Positions 39,190 to 51,291 are shown, numbered from the stretch's first letter. The stretch is 64,000 nt of DNA from Sepiola atlantica (GCA_963556195.1 OY744516.1:31493293-31557292); one strand, 5' to 3'. Program-made: numbers and translations. The notes: generated from the letters alone by a model not told the origin.

Positions 39190-39337
39190 TCTGGTAAGAG
39201 TTTACTTCAAGTAAATGTATCCTCATGTCAGAGTCTCTGACAAACCTCTGTACAGAGAGACCGAAGACACCCGAGGGTTGTGTCTAGTAGGCATTCAAGT
39301 CCTCTCCCATATATAAATATGTGTGTGTGTGTGTGTT
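39190..39337 (+). repeat. Dispersed repeat family D, copy 2, ending in (GT)n
   Basis: GTAAGAGTTTACTTCAAG, TATCCTCATGTCAGAG, CTGACAAACC, TGTACAGAGAG and GTGTCTAGTAGGC parallel copy 1. A GT run closes it at 39319-39337. Confidence 0.7.
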
Positions 39338-40350
<1,013 letters not shown>

Positions 40351-40382
40351 ATATATATATATAATAAAAATCGAAATAATGT

Positions 40383-40490
40383 TCCAACATCCCTAAGTGA
40401 AAGTGGTACTGTGAAACCGACTGGATTCGAACTTGGACCACCCAGGTCTTCAGTCCGTGTCCTTATCAACTTAACCACCGTCACCTAATG
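40383..40490 (-). mobile_element. tRNA-derived SINE head
   Basis: On the minus strand, GGTGGTTAAGTTGATAAGG (A box) and CCAAGTTCGAATCCAG (B box) at tRNA spacing. Very similar to the head at 61146-61222. Confidence 0.65.
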
Positions 40491-40527
40491 GAAAATAAGA
40501 AAAGGAAAACCAAAATTATTTAAATAT

Positions 40528-40569
40528 TTATCAACGTTTCGTGTTTACTTCAAGACTTCTCCGGGATGA
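40528..40569 (-). ncRNA. Decayed hammerhead motif downstream of a PLE remnant
   Basis: Minus strand: UCAUC, degraded core CCGGAGA, extra A, degraded helix II (GUCUU against AACAC), CGAAACGUU, then GAUAA. The 3' continuation (AATATTTAAATAATTTTGG) matches the hammerhead copy at 28.7 kb. It lies about 0.4 kb downstream of a PLE endonuclease remnant on the same strand. Confidence 0.5.
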
Positions 40570-40614
40570 TTAATTTGAAGAAAAAGCACACACGTACAAA
40601 TATTTGAAAAAGTT

Positions 40615-40865
40615 TGGTCCGTTTATGACGTGAAAAGAATGTTTTTGTTCTTTTTTGGAACGAAACATAGCTGTTATAATTTAACATGTGTACTGGGTCT
40701 ATGAAATAGAATGAGTGTTTTTTTTTTCAAACGAAGACATAGTCGTTAGAATTAAAAAATGTGGTGCAACATAAACGAATTGTTTTGTTCTTTTTTCCAA
40801 CAAAACATATCCATTCGAATTTGAAATGTGTAATATGTTTATGAAACAAAATAGATGTTTTGATT
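40615..40865. repeat. Three diverged ~80-bp tandem units
   Basis: Three imperfect repeats, each with a TTTTGTTC run, an AACGAAACATAG-like word and a TGTGTA..TATGAAA stretch. They lie between the PLE coding remnant and the hammerhead relic. Confidence 0.55.
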
Positions 40866-40959
40866 TATTTATTTTGATTTTTTTTTCGTATTTTATTTAT
40901 TTCATTTTCAATGTTATATGCAAAGTTTTGCTGGGAATGTAGTGTAAAATAGCTAGACT

Positions 40960-41470
40960 GAATCTAAATTTAAGTTCTGTTCGTTTAAGATCAAGTTTGA
41001 TGATTAAAGCAGATAAATTGTAAAAGCCGTTACGTTGTTTAATTGGGTTAGAGTTTATAATGAGTGATGGTTAAAGAAGTCTTTGCTGAGATTCATTTCA
41101 AATAATATTTACGAGTCTAGCCTATTTAAAGTTAAAAAGAATGATCGTGTGGTAATGTATGGGTTAAAAGTGCGTTCAGTGAATTGTTATTCTTTATATC
41201 TCTTTCATGTTCACCAAGCCTTTTCTTAAGTTCCCGTTGAGTTTCTCCTACGTATATCTGATGACAATTATTGCATGGGATAGTATATATAACTCCATTT
41301 GATATGTTTTTTTTAATGTTTTGTTGTTTTTAATGTTTGTTTTATAGTTTGTGATGTAGTTTATATTATCGGAATTCCTAGTATATTTAGAGTGTTGAAA
41401 ATTATTGTATTATTGGCATGGGTAAGCAAGAGAATATATCTGTTTATCGGTGTATAAGATTTTTGCTTAT
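40960..41470 (-). pseudogene. Penelope-like element remnant, GIY-YIG endonuclease (second lineage)
   Basis: Minus-strand translation from about 41310 gives NGVIYTIPCNNCHQIYVGET, then QRELKKRLGEHERDIKNNNS, the GIY-YIG motif with YVG and the catalytic Arg region in the form typical of canonical Penelope-like elements. After a stop and frameshifts, MESQQRLL and NGFYNLSALIIKLDLKR fit the C-terminal tail. Upstream (41340-41470), LAYPCQ and NNFQHSKYTRNS-like words fit the linker. It differs clearly from the PLE at 7782-9266 (VYTIPC/YVGET against VYKCDV/YIGST), so two PLE lineages are present. No RT part remains. Confidence 0.78.
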
Positions 41471-41509
41471 TGGTTTTGGAAAATATTTGTAGGTTTTTTC
41501 TTTGCATTT

Positions 41510-42190
41510 AATATAAAGATATAATGTACTACAACAAAACATTTACAACAAAGGAAAGACATGGACATGGCTACGCAAAGTACATTTGAACAGAAAAATG
41601 CAATCGATACTGAGAAGCACACAAAACAAAATACAGAACAAATTACATAAATATAAATCAGACCTGGGAAAGCAGTAAATGTAAACTGTGGACAAAAAGA
41701 CGAAACGGTAAATAACATCATAAGTGAATGCACGAAGTTAACCCAAACGAAATATAAAAATAGACACGAATGTGTTAGAAAGGTAGTACACTGTGAACTG
41801 TGAAATCGTTTGCCAAAGGTAGTCACGAAACTGAACCAGTATTGGAAAATGAAAATACATAGAAATACAAACCGAATAACTCATCCAAATAATGGGATCC
41901 CACATGATGAAGCTGGAGGAAGCAGCAAAAATCAAGCAAATACATTGAGATTGCCAGAAAGGATCATGGAAAATAAAAGATAACTACATAATGTTAATAA
42001 TTGTAGCAGAACTATAAACGATTCCGAAAAACAGAATCAAAGGAATTTACACCATCTGAAGAAAACACGGGACTGATACAAACAGCCAAAATATTAAGAA
42101 AACTCTTCGATTACGGAAACCAGCCACACACCGAAAAATCCTTAGAAAGTTTAAATAGATTGGTGTGAACACAACTAAAATAACACATAA
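41510..42190 (+). pseudogene. LINE family A, decayed ORF2 C-terminus
   Basis: TWTWLRKVHLNRKMQSI near 41560 aligns with the segment before the knuckle in the 35.6-kb copy. DETVNNIISEC-like and EYKNRHECV-like words near 41700-41780 follow, then decayed segments to 42190. There are stops throughout. The element appears split by MITE M2 copy 2 and resumes at 42807. Confidence 0.7.
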
Positions 42191-42280
42191 TAAGACGAAC
42201 GCAAAGAAACTACGTGGGAAGATATATAAATAACAGCAAAGGTTCATTATACTTAACAACAAAAAAGGCGTGGAAAATAA

Positions 42281-42806
42281 AACAAATTTACAACAGATAA
42301 CTTTTACCAAACGCAAGAAAATTAAATCTTCTATCGACTTGCATAGGTTTTGCAGTTTTATCACTTTTTGTAAGTGTTTTTTTTTTTCAGATTTTGTATC
42401 GTTTCTTCGAAGGCTTGTGAAAACGGATTCAAGATGGCGCGACCACGTACGGTCTAAATCTTCGGTATAGTGCAAAGTATTTTGTAATAAAGAGTTTTAA
42501 AATAGTTTTCGTACGTTAAAAAATACATTTACATTACAAAATAAATTCTCGACCGATTTGTGACTGGTATTAGTTGGATTTTTGTTTAATTAAAAAATGT
42601 TCAGTTGTTAAACATACAACATCGAACTTTCGTATCAAGTAAAATACAGCGCCATCTTGAATCCCCTTTTTACAAGGCTCCGACGCAACGATATAAAATC
42701 TAGAAGAAAAAACTTTTTAAAAAGGCTCAAAGCCGAAAAGCTATGCCAGTCGATAGAAGATTAAATTTTCTGCCGTTTGGTAAACTTTATTTGTTGTAAA
42801 TTTGTT
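42281..42806. mobile_element. Long-TIR MITE family M2, copy 2
   Basis: TIRs begin AACAAATTTACAACAGATAAC and end with the complement of TTTATTTGTTGTAAATTTGTT. Similarity extends inward to CAAGATGGCGCG and GCGCCATCTTGAA. It aligns end to end with copy 1 in the same orientation. It lies inside a LINE family A copy, so it inserted after that LINE. Confidence 0.9.
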
Positions 42807-43525
42807 TTGTTTGTTTTTACACTCAATTACCTGCGACATCCTCCCGTCTCCCCTTCAAATACAAAAAAATAACGCAGTGGCACCAACATCGGTTGTTAGC
42901 ACATAAAATGGATGGAAAGATCGATGAGGGAGAGTAACATCCAGACGTCCACTGTAAGGGATGAAGAGTACTGGACTCCTGATGGAGATTGATTTTCATG
43001 CAAAGTCCAGAGACGGCCATCAGCTTTTTATCAGTGGGAACTCAATCGTAAACAGCTGTGGTGAAAACGCAAAATAATGTTCAATGATGATCGAAAGAAA
43101 CAGAGATTATTGGAAATCTTGGGAGATTTGTCTTGATCACTTTTTTTCGCCAATGAACGGTCATTTGTAATTACGCGTGTCAGAACTTCGAAGGGGTTAA
43201 TAATAATCTTGACCCATCTCCCAAAACAACAGAAACATGTAAACAAAGTAGAAGCATCACTAGAAAGGGGGGGGGGGATGATGGAAAGACCGAGGAGCAG
43301 TTAAGCGGCCAGACCGCGACTAAAAGGAAACAGAGAGTATTGGAATATTGTCAACCACATTCCACAAAAAAAGGCTGGTCCGAGAACATCGAGTTACAAT
43401 AATAACGGGATGGAAGGAAATGTACTCGGACATCTTGTCACTCAGACTGCAACGGTTTTTAGGAGCGAGAAATCACTGGTAACACGTGATGTGAATACTC
43501 CTAGTGAGTAAGGAATAATAACAAA
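42807..43525 (+). mobile_element. LINE family A 3' region, continuation after MITE
   Basis: GGAAAGATCGATGAGGG, GTCCACTG, CTTGTCACTCAGACTGC and GTGAATACTCCTAGTGAGTA match the 3' region at 36.5-36.8 kb. Part of the segment seems doubled (43080-43200 and 43390-43525), so two 3' ends may be stacked. Confidence 0.55.
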
Positions 43526-43586
43526 TCTAGTTCATATGCTTGATGTAAAAGGTCATTCAAATATTAGGGTGAGATTTGGGATGTTC

Positions 43587-43592
<6 letters not shown>

Positions 43593-43649
<57 letters not shown>
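43593..43649. repeat. (TA)n microsatellite
   Basis: About 57 bp of TA. Confidence 0.97.
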
Positions 43650-43651
<2 letters not shown>

Positions 43652-44149
43652 GACTAATTTTGAATTATTGATAGTGCAATATGAGAAGGAAAATATGAGA
43701 GTGTTTAGCAGATGAAGAATGGCGGTGGTACATTGATTAACGACGTGCCGTGTTTAAACTAAAATAGAGATATTGCTCGACTTTCACTATGAGATGTTGC
43801 CAACCTTCACGTTGTCACTCTTGTGAGTACCAGTTTCTAAAACAGAATGGGATAAACGACTGGCTAAAGTTCATTGATAGGAGAAAAAAGTCAGCTCAGC
43901 ATTTGTTAATTGAAATATATTAATGGACAGACTGCGCTGTTTTTTTAATCATTTCTTTTCCATGTCCGGATAAAAACTGCGTAAAAGAAGAATGTTCAAA
44001 GTTTGTTACTAAAAGATTATCCAACGACGTAGACATGGCAAATGAAGGGGGAAATAAAAGAAAAATGAATTGAGAAGAAAAATAAAAACACTAAGTCAAA
44101 GTGATGGTGGTGGCTCTGCTACGGTTTAGCATAAAACTAAATTAAACTG
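43650..44149. other. No recognisable feature
   Basis: AT-rich interval. Confidence 0.4.
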
Positions 44150-44275
44150 AATATACTCCAGATTTGGACTTATTACGCCTAACAACGGTGTTCCCAAATT
44201 CATAATGATCGGTTAATTAGTTTAGGTGTCACTCCTGTACATACAAATGTATAAACATATAAACATATAAAGATA
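44150..44275 (-). mobile_element. Dispersed repeat family C, truncated copy 4
   Basis: TTCCCAAATTCATAATGATCGGTTAATTAG and the following CCTGTACATACAAATG.. match only the right-hand end of the other copies. Confidence 0.6.
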
Positions 44276-44734
44276 TGAACTCGCTCATGCCATGAGTTGC
44301 TTCGGTACCCACTAGACGCCTTACGCCCCCAACGACATGACCACCATCGCCAATACAGCAAAGAGAAATTAAGGATGAGATTAAAACTGAAGAAAGAAAC
44401 CAGTTCGAATCAAAACAAATTAGTTGACCTAAAATTAAAATTATAAACGCAAAGGAGATGGGGGAAAAGTGTAAATAAAATGGGGAAAAACACTTTTGTT
44501 AAATGGTCGTGTGGCGATTTTGTCCTCACACGCACGTCCAAGTCTAAGTGGTCTTAAGTCAGAGTTTTTTATAATGATTGCAGATTATTTCCGGTTACTT
44601 GTCAGGAACAGTACGAAATTAAGAAGCTCTTTCGTGGTCAGGGTTAGAGTTAGGGTTAGGGTTAGGGTTTAAGCATTAAAAGAAACCTTTCTAGCCACCG
44701 AGTGCCATTGTTAATAACACCATACCTGGAGGTC
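44276..44734. other. Ordinary sequence with one telomere-like tract
   Basis: Bases 44640-44671 hold about five units of GGGTTA type. Nothing else recognised. Confidence 0.6.
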
Positions 44735-45335
44735 CAACATTAACACTCCTCGACCTAACATCCACAGGTAACATGAATTGGAACAAATACATGGAAGATA
44801 CTGTCAAATCTGCTGCAAAGAAAGTAGTCTTCCTTTACCGGGCTAGAAAACTTCTTACGCCTTTTATATTTCTACAAAGCTACCAATGCATGAAGTGTTG
44901 TTGCAACATCTGGGCTGGTGCACCACCACTAGTCTCTCCCACTTACACAGGGTCCAAAAACGAGGTTTCAACCTAATAGGTCACACTCTCTACTAAGCAC
45001 CAGCCCCTATTCCATCACCGCAATGTTGCATCCATGTGCTTGTTTTACAAGTACTTCAACGTAATATGCTCCGACCAGCTTGCTGAACTTGTGGTCCCTC
45101 AACGTAAATATCCCCGATTAACCCGACAAGCAGCACCTCCCCCTCTTCACTTTAGAGCTCCCCAGATGCCGGAAATCTGTCTAGATGTCTTCCTCGAACC
45201 GCTTGCCTTTGGAATTCCCTGCCTGCTCCGGTATGCCGATTGTTACAACATGCAGAAATTTTAATGCAATGTGAACAAACATCTCTCTGCACAACTCCGC
45301 ACTTAGGATGCCTCCTATTAATTTGACCCCTAATC
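44735..45335 (+). pseudogene. LINE family B-related ORF2 C-terminus remnant (copy 2)
   Basis: LLGLTSTGNMNWNKYME near 44755, then AAKKVVFLYRARKLLTP, CCNIWAGAP, HRNVASMCLFYKYFN with one frame change, VVPQRKYPRLTRQAAPPP, and CNVNKHLSAQL near 45270. This is the Jockey/CR1-type region after the RT domain. A frame change near 44975 and stops show decay. The words QRKYPRLTRQAA recur in the minus-strand copy at 59.9 kb. Confidence 0.78.
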
Positions 45336-46242
45336 ACAGTAGCCCCTTACATCTCAGGATGTTTACTTTGGGGTGAACAAAGGAAAACAGAAAAGTTCTT
45401 GGTAATTCCCGTGATATTCAAACGCTGAGGAATCGAAAGCAATACTGAAAATACGAAAAGAAAAAGAAAGTAAAACAAAGAATGTTTTTAATTACTTCAT
45501 CATTTCAAAAAAATGTCAGGAATGTTCCACGGCGTAGATCAAATAATGGGTGAGATGAATAGACATTGCAGCAGGATGAAACAAAGGCCCAAACATCGAA
45601 GTATTCTTACCTGGCCCAGAACTAATAATCATGACGTCATTGAATTAAACGAATGAGCCTAAAAAATCCACATCTCAACGTAATGGGTTTTACTGTTTTG
45701 GGTTTACTTTGACATCCACTTCAATTACAGAGGAGAGAGGTCACAGACTTAAAATCTTTGAAGTCATACAAAGGGCGACTGGAGTCTGGCTAGACTGTCT
45801 ACGTCGTTAGACAGCTGCTCACAGAAAGCACATTCAACATCTCATCTAACATTTATGGTTTAATCTGTTCTAACAATACTGGTGTTATACACTACTGTCT
45901 ATTATTTTAAACAATTACATATGTACGTGTATATTAATTGTGTTAAATTTCCAGTTTTATTGTGGGATATCCGGTATATAATAATTCGTCGAAGCCGCCC
46001 CACCAGTTTCGATGCCACCTGTGCTATGGCAACAGGCCTAATATACGTGGCTGCTCAACACAGGACTAATAATTGCTGGCAGTGTGCCATGCAAAACATA
46101 TGGACGAGTTTATGGTTCAAGTATTGTTCTTTATAATCACATGAAAATACCACCTGCGTCAATGATATTGACCCTTCTTATACTATGTCCTGTCTTCACT
46201 TCGAAGCTGATGAGTTAGTTGGACAGCTGAATGAATGAATAC
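45336..46242. other. No recognisable feature
   Basis: About 0.9 kb of ordinary sequence. An 84-codon plus-strand frame (45882-46136) has no motif I recognise. Confidence 0.4.
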
Positions 46243-46247
46243 ACACG

Positions 46248-46311
<64 letters not shown>
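46243..46311. repeat. (CA)n then (TA)n
   Basis: CA at 46243-46258, TA to 46311. Confidence 0.97.
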
Positions 46312-46315
<4 letters not shown>

Positions 46316-46384
46316 TACTATTTCATATACATATATACATATATTATAATATTTTATTTCATGTATCCACATATACATATATTA

Positions 46385-46555
46385 TGATATTTTAAAATAA
46401 CGTAATATATTACGTATACATGTTTTCGGTATTTTCTACAACAGTGCTAAATAAGTGAGTAAATCTTAGTAGAGGGATGAAAATATGTCATGGTAAGTAA
46501 GCTACACAGAAACATTTATGTTTCATTCCCAGTAGAAATTAGCAGGCTAATCGCC
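46385..46555 (-). mobile_element. Dispersed repeat family F, copy 1, with hammerhead-like end
   Basis: ATATTACGTATACATGTTTTC, CAACAGTGCT, GTGAGT and GTAAGCTACACAGAAAC are shared with 55985-56130. The minus-strand hammerhead-like motif occupies the right end, beside a TA array. Confidence 0.65.
46498..46550 (-). ncRNA. Hammerhead-like sequence with extended helix III (family F)
   Basis: Minus strand: helix I UUAGC (46550-46546) pairs with GCUUA (46502-46498), with the mutated U-U near its end. Core CUGCUAA departs from CUGANGA. Helix II AUUUCU/GGGAAU, GAAA, helix III ACAU with GUGU around AAAUGUUUCU, and A at 46503 as cleavage nucleotide. The layout is intact but the core is not, so probably inactive. 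Confidence 0.45.

Positions 46556-46557
<2 letters not shown>

Positions 46558-46641
<84 letters not shown>
46558..46641. repeat. (TA)n microsatellite
   Basis: About 84 bp of TA between family F and a CAACGTTTCGG-containing relic. Confidence 0.97.
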
Positions 46642-46643
<2 letters not shown>

Positions 46644-47377
46644 ATTATTAAGACTTCTATTGTAATTATGATTGTTATTTTCTCAACGTTTCGGCCGATG
46701 TAATTTCGAACTTTGTAATTTCATGTTGAACTCAATAACCTGTACCGAATTTAAAATGAATACAAAAACATAAAAGTTTAGTCTTTCATTTAAATTTAAA
46801 TTAATAAAATGAAATACAATAAAGCGGAAGTCATTGATTAATTAAATTCAAAAGATTAATTAAATGTGTCATTCCACTACTTAGATTTGAAATTGCTACA
46901 GTAATTAGGGCAAAGAAAATATTCAAATGTTACCTTTGAAACGTATTTAATTCATTAATCCTTGAATTAAAATCGTCTGTTCGAATATCCTAGGTATTGC
47001 GTTTTTTAATTATTTGGAAAATAATCTGTTCGTGCTGGTTATGTTTAAATTTAATTATACATTTTATAACATCACAAAGATCTGAGAATCAAAGAAACTT
47101 AAAGGAGACATCATTTTTTTTTTAAATTTCATATTTCATTTAGTACGGCGTCTTTATCGGTGATTACCAGAAATGTTTTTTTTTATTAATCGGTAACGAG
47201 TTCCACGGAGACATGAAACAAAAGAATCGCGTGGGATTTAACAATGTATTAGAACCAACAAAAACACAACAGCAACACTAATACCAAATTTATGATACAA
47301 TTACGTAAAAGAAATTATTATGAACAAATAGTTCTATGCATACCTTTAGTTTTATTAGGAAAAATTAGTGTATATAT
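46642..47377. other. No firm feature
   Basis: Begins with TTTTCTCAACGTTTCGG, the 3' half of a hammerhead-type element without a recognisable 5' core, then ordinary AT-rich sequence. Confidence 0.45.
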
Positions 47378-47645
47378 CACACCTCACTCAATAGGTCCCG
47401 GGCTTAACTAATAAAACAACTTTTATTCATCAACATAGTCTCATTCTTTTGCCTCAAAATCCTTGAATCATTTTTTAAGGTCTACACATAGTCAGAAATC
47501 GCTGGTGTCAGCTCTGGAGAATAGGGTGAGTGTGGAAGCAATTCGAAGTGCAATTCATGTACTTTTGCCATCGTTACGATCGACTTGTGACACGGTGCAT
47601 TGTCTTGGTGAAAGCTCATTTGTGTCCGATTTTTTGGCAATTTTT
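47378..47645 (-). pseudogene. mariner transposase fragment
   Basis: Minus strand translates to SFHQDNAPCHKSIVTMAKVHE, then LLPHSPYSPEL with decay after it. This is the catalytic region around the second Asp (HQDNAPCH) and the PYSPDLAP motif of mariner transposases, where the third Asp is lost. The left part, CACCTCACTCAATAGGTCCC, may be the terminal repeat. 5' truncated and frameshifted. Confidence 0.7.
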
Positions 47646-47972
47646 TCTTTTAAAACGTACCAATGATGCTATATAATATTTGCGATTCATAACTTTTATA
47701 TTAGGAATGACGATGGATTCAGATTACAAACTTAATAGTAAACATATAAAAATACTTATTCTTAAAAAAAAAAGAATCCGATATATTTACTAAATCTGAA
47801 ATTTCAATATAATTTGAAAACGACAAATTAAATAATCGTATATAATGACGTCTTTTGAAAAGAGAATATGGGCGTGGCCTTCGTAAAGAGAAGTCATTCC
47901 ATTGAGTATTGTTTTTTTCTGCTGACGTCACAGTGGTTGGTGCTAAGAAGATAAACAAGACAATTATATATA
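47646..47972. other. No recognisable feature
   Basis: AT-rich interval between transposon copies. Confidence 0.4.
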
Positions 47973-49518
47973 CAGTACCGTCCAAAATTAAGTAACAAAT
48001 ATTAAATCTTCTGAATCTAAACAAAATTATATATTAATTTTTGTGAAAATTTCACTGAATATACACATCATGTAGTTGGACTTTTACCGAGATTTTCAGA
48101 TGAATTAAAATAATATTTTAAAAGTTATCCACCATTTTACAGATTTCAAGTGTCCAAAATTAAGGAACAAAATATCATTTTTAACTAAATCACATTAAAA
48201 AGGGAAAAGAGATTTAATATTTGGTACTTCCACCTTTGTTTTCAATAACTGCTGCGCATCTACGACTGCAGGATTTCACTAAATCTTGACATTGGGCCAC
48301 AGTTATCTTGGTCCATTCATCTTTCAGTTTCAGCCACAATTCTTCGATGTTTTCCGGATTCTTTGTCATAACATTCTGTCCTAGAGTCTTCCATAAGTTT
48401 TCTATAGGGTTCATGTTAGGTCTCTGAGCAGGCCAGTCCATTACCTTTACTTCTTGATCAGCCAGATTATTCATGACCAGCTTTGCCTTATGGCATGGAG
48501 CATTATCCTGCATAAAAGAGGCTTTTCGATATGAGAATTGTGCAACACTGGCAAGACATACTGTTCTAAAACATTCTTGTATACTCTTGTATTTAAGCGT
48601 ACAAGCGGTGATGTACCCTGCCATGATATCATTCGGAAAACCATCACGCTACCTACACCAAATTTAACAGTTTTTTTATACAGCTAGGGTCCAAACTTTC
48701 GTTTTTTCTTCTTACAAATTGTTTTCCATCATTGCCAAATACATTAAATTTCGATTTGTCACTGAAATAAACTTTTTTCTAATTTTCTTCTGAAAAATTA
48801 ACATTTTTTTGCGAACGCCAGTCTAGCTGCTTTGTTTTTCTTACTTATTATTGGCTTTTTTCGAGGAGATCTTGCAAAAAAACCTATTTCATGCAACCTT
48901 CTGGACACAGTTCGTCGTAAAACATTAGTGACACTTTGCATTTGTTTTGAAATTTTGCCAGCTGTAAGGAAACGGTCTTTTAACACTAGGCGTTGTATAA
49001 CTCTGTTCTCTTTTGCCGTTGTCTTTCTTGGTCTACCAAGTTTCTTAACCTTCCAGATTCTTTATAAAGTTTGAGAACTCGGCTTACAACACTTTTTGAA
49101 CGTTTCACACGTTTTCCGATTTCTTCTATTGTCAACTTTTCTTTTCTTAATTTGAAAATTTTTGCTTTGTCACTTAAATCAGTTTTATTTCTTTTGGACA
49201 TGATTGATATTGCGTGACCTGCAGCAGTGATGATAATTAAAGTTTAGAATATTTATTTTCATCCTTTTTATACAAAAGAAACCCTACTGTTTTAAACTTT
49301 AAACAATTATTTTTCCCTGATGTTCCTTAATTTTGGACACTTGAAATCATTTAAATGGGTGATAACTTTAATAATATTATTTGAATTCATCTGAAAATCT
49401 CGGTTAAAGTCAAACTACATAATGTGTATATTCAGTGAAATTTTCACAAAAAAATAATATATAATTTTGTTTTGATTAAGAAGATTTAATTTTTGTTCCT
49501 TAATTTTGGACGATACTG
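47973..49518 (-). mobile_element. Tc1-like DNA transposon with IR/DR ends
   Basis: Ends CAGTACCGTCCAAAATTAAG and its counterpart in CTTAATTTTGGACGATACTG. About 150 bp inward on each side the same TCCAAAATTAAGGAACAAA motif recurs, the inverted/direct-repeat arrangement of many Tc1-type elements. The intervening 200-bp terminal regions are mutually inverted. The left flank is TA; the right flank is TT, so the target duplication has mutated. Confidence 0.93.
48214..49201 (-). pseudogene. Tc1-like transposase (DD34E), frameshifted
   Basis: Starts MSKRNKTDLSDKAKIF at 49201, with the paired helix-turn-helix (IEEIGKRVKRSKSVVSRVL). A frameshift after ESGRL moves to KKLGRPRKTTAKENRV. Then come LTAGKISKQM and RRLHEIGFFARSPRKKP, a second frameshift after RLAFAKK, and FSDKSKFNVFGNDGKQ with the first catalytic Asp, with a stop just before. 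The C-terminus keeps MQDNAPCHKA (second Asp) and WPAQRPNMNPIENLW (Glu, 34 residues later). It normally cuts and pastes the element by its ends. At least two frameshifts and a stop make it inactive. Confidence 0.93.
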
Positions 49519-49528
49519 TTTATATATA

Positions 49529-50799
49529 CGATAGGCGTTTAATAAGTAATGTCCCTGACCGATTTCCCATAGAAGTAGATTAATGAAACTTGGCATAGTT
49601 ATTAGTCTTTTTCTACATAAGAACCATTCAGAGTTATGCATTTCTCCCATCGTTTGATGCAGCTCTGGACACCGTTTTTGTAGAACACCGCAGGTTGATC
49701 CTCCAACCACGTCGTAACTTCAGAAATCAAAACTGCATCATATGGGAAACGCTTTCCTTTCAAAAACAACTTCATGGCTGGGAAGAGATAAAAGTCAGAG
49801 GGTGCAAGGTCAGGAGAGTAAGGGGGATTGGGACGATTTCATAGCCACACGCCCGTGCTTCTGATCTGGCGACATGCGAGTTGGGACCGAAGCGTTGTCC
49901 TGCAGAAGGAGGATACATTTGCTGAGTTTGCCCCGCCTCTTGATTTTGGTAGCTTCTCTTAATTTCATCAAAAGTGAAGCATAATAGGCTCCTGTAATTG
50001 TAGAACCCTTTGCCAGAAATCTGTCATCACTACGCCGTCTTGGCCCCAGAATACTGTGAGCATGACCTTGCCAGCGGAGGGCTGCATCCTTGCCTATTTT
50101 GGAGTTGGTGAGTCCAAGTGCTTCCACTGCATTGGCTGGGCTTAGGTCTCTGGATCATAGTGATAGACCCAAGTTTCATCCTGTGTAATCAGTCTTTTGA
50201 AAAACTTTGACTCATCTTCTTGGCATATCTCCAAATTCATCCTCGAGCACTCGACGCGTTCTTGCTTCTGGAAAGGTGTGAGCAGTCTGGGAATCCATCT
50301 GGCAGACACCTCGTGCATATGCAAATGGTTATGAATGATAGTTTCCACAGACCCTGTACTAATCTTGACCTCTTGGGCTATTTGGCGAAAAGTGATGCGT
50401 TGATCTTCCAAAATGGCAGCCTCAACTTAACGGACAGAAGAGAGACGACCAGGTCTGGGAGCTGTTTCCACAAACTTCCGGCCATGTTTGAATTCACGAT
50501 GCCAGCGTTTTACAAGGTCATATGATGGAATATCATCACCATAAGTTTCTTTCATTTCATCAAAAGTCTCCTTTTGGTGTACGTCCTTTCAAATACAAAA
50601 CCCGGATCACTGTGCGACACTCAACTGGTTCCATTTCACACCTGACTCAGTTCAAACACCTGTAAATAAGAAACCGCAATTAGTTCAGAGCTGTTTTTGC
50701 AACATAACCCATACAGATATAAATTATTACACATGCAAAATTTCATCTAGATCAGACAACTGGAAGTGGGTCAGAGGCATTACTTATTGAACGCCCATC

Positions 50800-50800
<1 letters not shown>
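49529..50800 (-). mobile_element. mariner transposon, both ends present
   Basis: Left CGATAGGCGTTTAATAAG and right CTTATTGAACGCCCATCG are terminal inverted repeats extending over about 28 bp (GTAATGYCYCTGACC inward). The 1272-bp element is flanked by TA on both sides. Only 10 bp separate it from the Tc1-like element at its left. Confidence 0.93.
49560..50634 (-). pseudogene. mariner transposase, frameshifted
   Basis: Starts MEPVECRTVIR at 50634. After a frameshift, FKHGRK and APRPGR-like words come, then an open block EDQRITFRQIAQEVKISTGS with the helix-turn-helix, WIPRLLTPFQKQERV (the WVPHxL-type motif) and ITQDETWVYHYDPE with the first catalytic Asp. Another open block carries LLLQDNASV (second Asp). 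YSPDLAPSDFYLFP (third Asp region) lies in another frame. The NAPVH motif is altered to NASVP. Several frameshifts; inactive. Confidence 0.9.
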
Positions 50801-50863
<63 letters not shown>

Positions 50864-50920
50864 CAAGAGAGAGAAAGAAGAAGAGAGAGAAAGAGGGAGG
50901 GAAGGAGGGAGTTAAAAATA
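50801..50920. repeat. (TA)n then GA-rich tract
   Basis: TA at 50801-50862, then GAGAGAAAG-type sequence to about 50915. The TA supplied the right flank of mariner. Confidence 0.95.
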
Positions 50921-51004
50921 GAAAAAAGTCGTTAGAAATAGCAATAAAATCTCTTAAACACCTTTCTATCTGACTCACTTCAGAAGAGAAACATCAGAAA
51001 TGAT

Positions 51005-51227
51005 ATCAATAAAAAAAGATTATTTAAATTCCCGAAACAGTTTTTCACGGTAAACAACTGATGATCCCTTAAATTATGTTAAGCCTAGCGTAAATTTATT
51101 GGAAGCAAACTAATATAGTGACTGTAAAAAGTAAATTGACTTACAAGAAAACTGATTTTCCAACGAAGAACTTGGGACTGTAAGTATTTTTTTCCATATA
51201 GTTTTAATGGTTGAAAAACTTCCAAGG

Positions 51228-51228
<1 letters not shown>
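51005..51228 (-). repeat. Dispersed repeat family E, copy 2
   Basis: Reverse complement of 40128-40350 over most of its length (AAATTCCCGAAACAGTTTTTC, GGAAGCAAACTAATATAG, AAAAACTTCCAAGGC). It ends at the TA array of 51229. Confidence 0.8.

Positions 51229-51291
<63 letters not shown>

Noticed and set aside
40383..40490. Functional tRNA gene
   Set aside because: A and B boxes are present, but the cloverleaf is not supported and a near-copy at 61.1 kb points to a SINE family.
46688..46735. CAACGTTTCGGCCGATG as another hammerhead
   Set aside because: The 3' half (GAAACGUUGAG) is present, but no CUGANGA core or convincing helix II could be placed.
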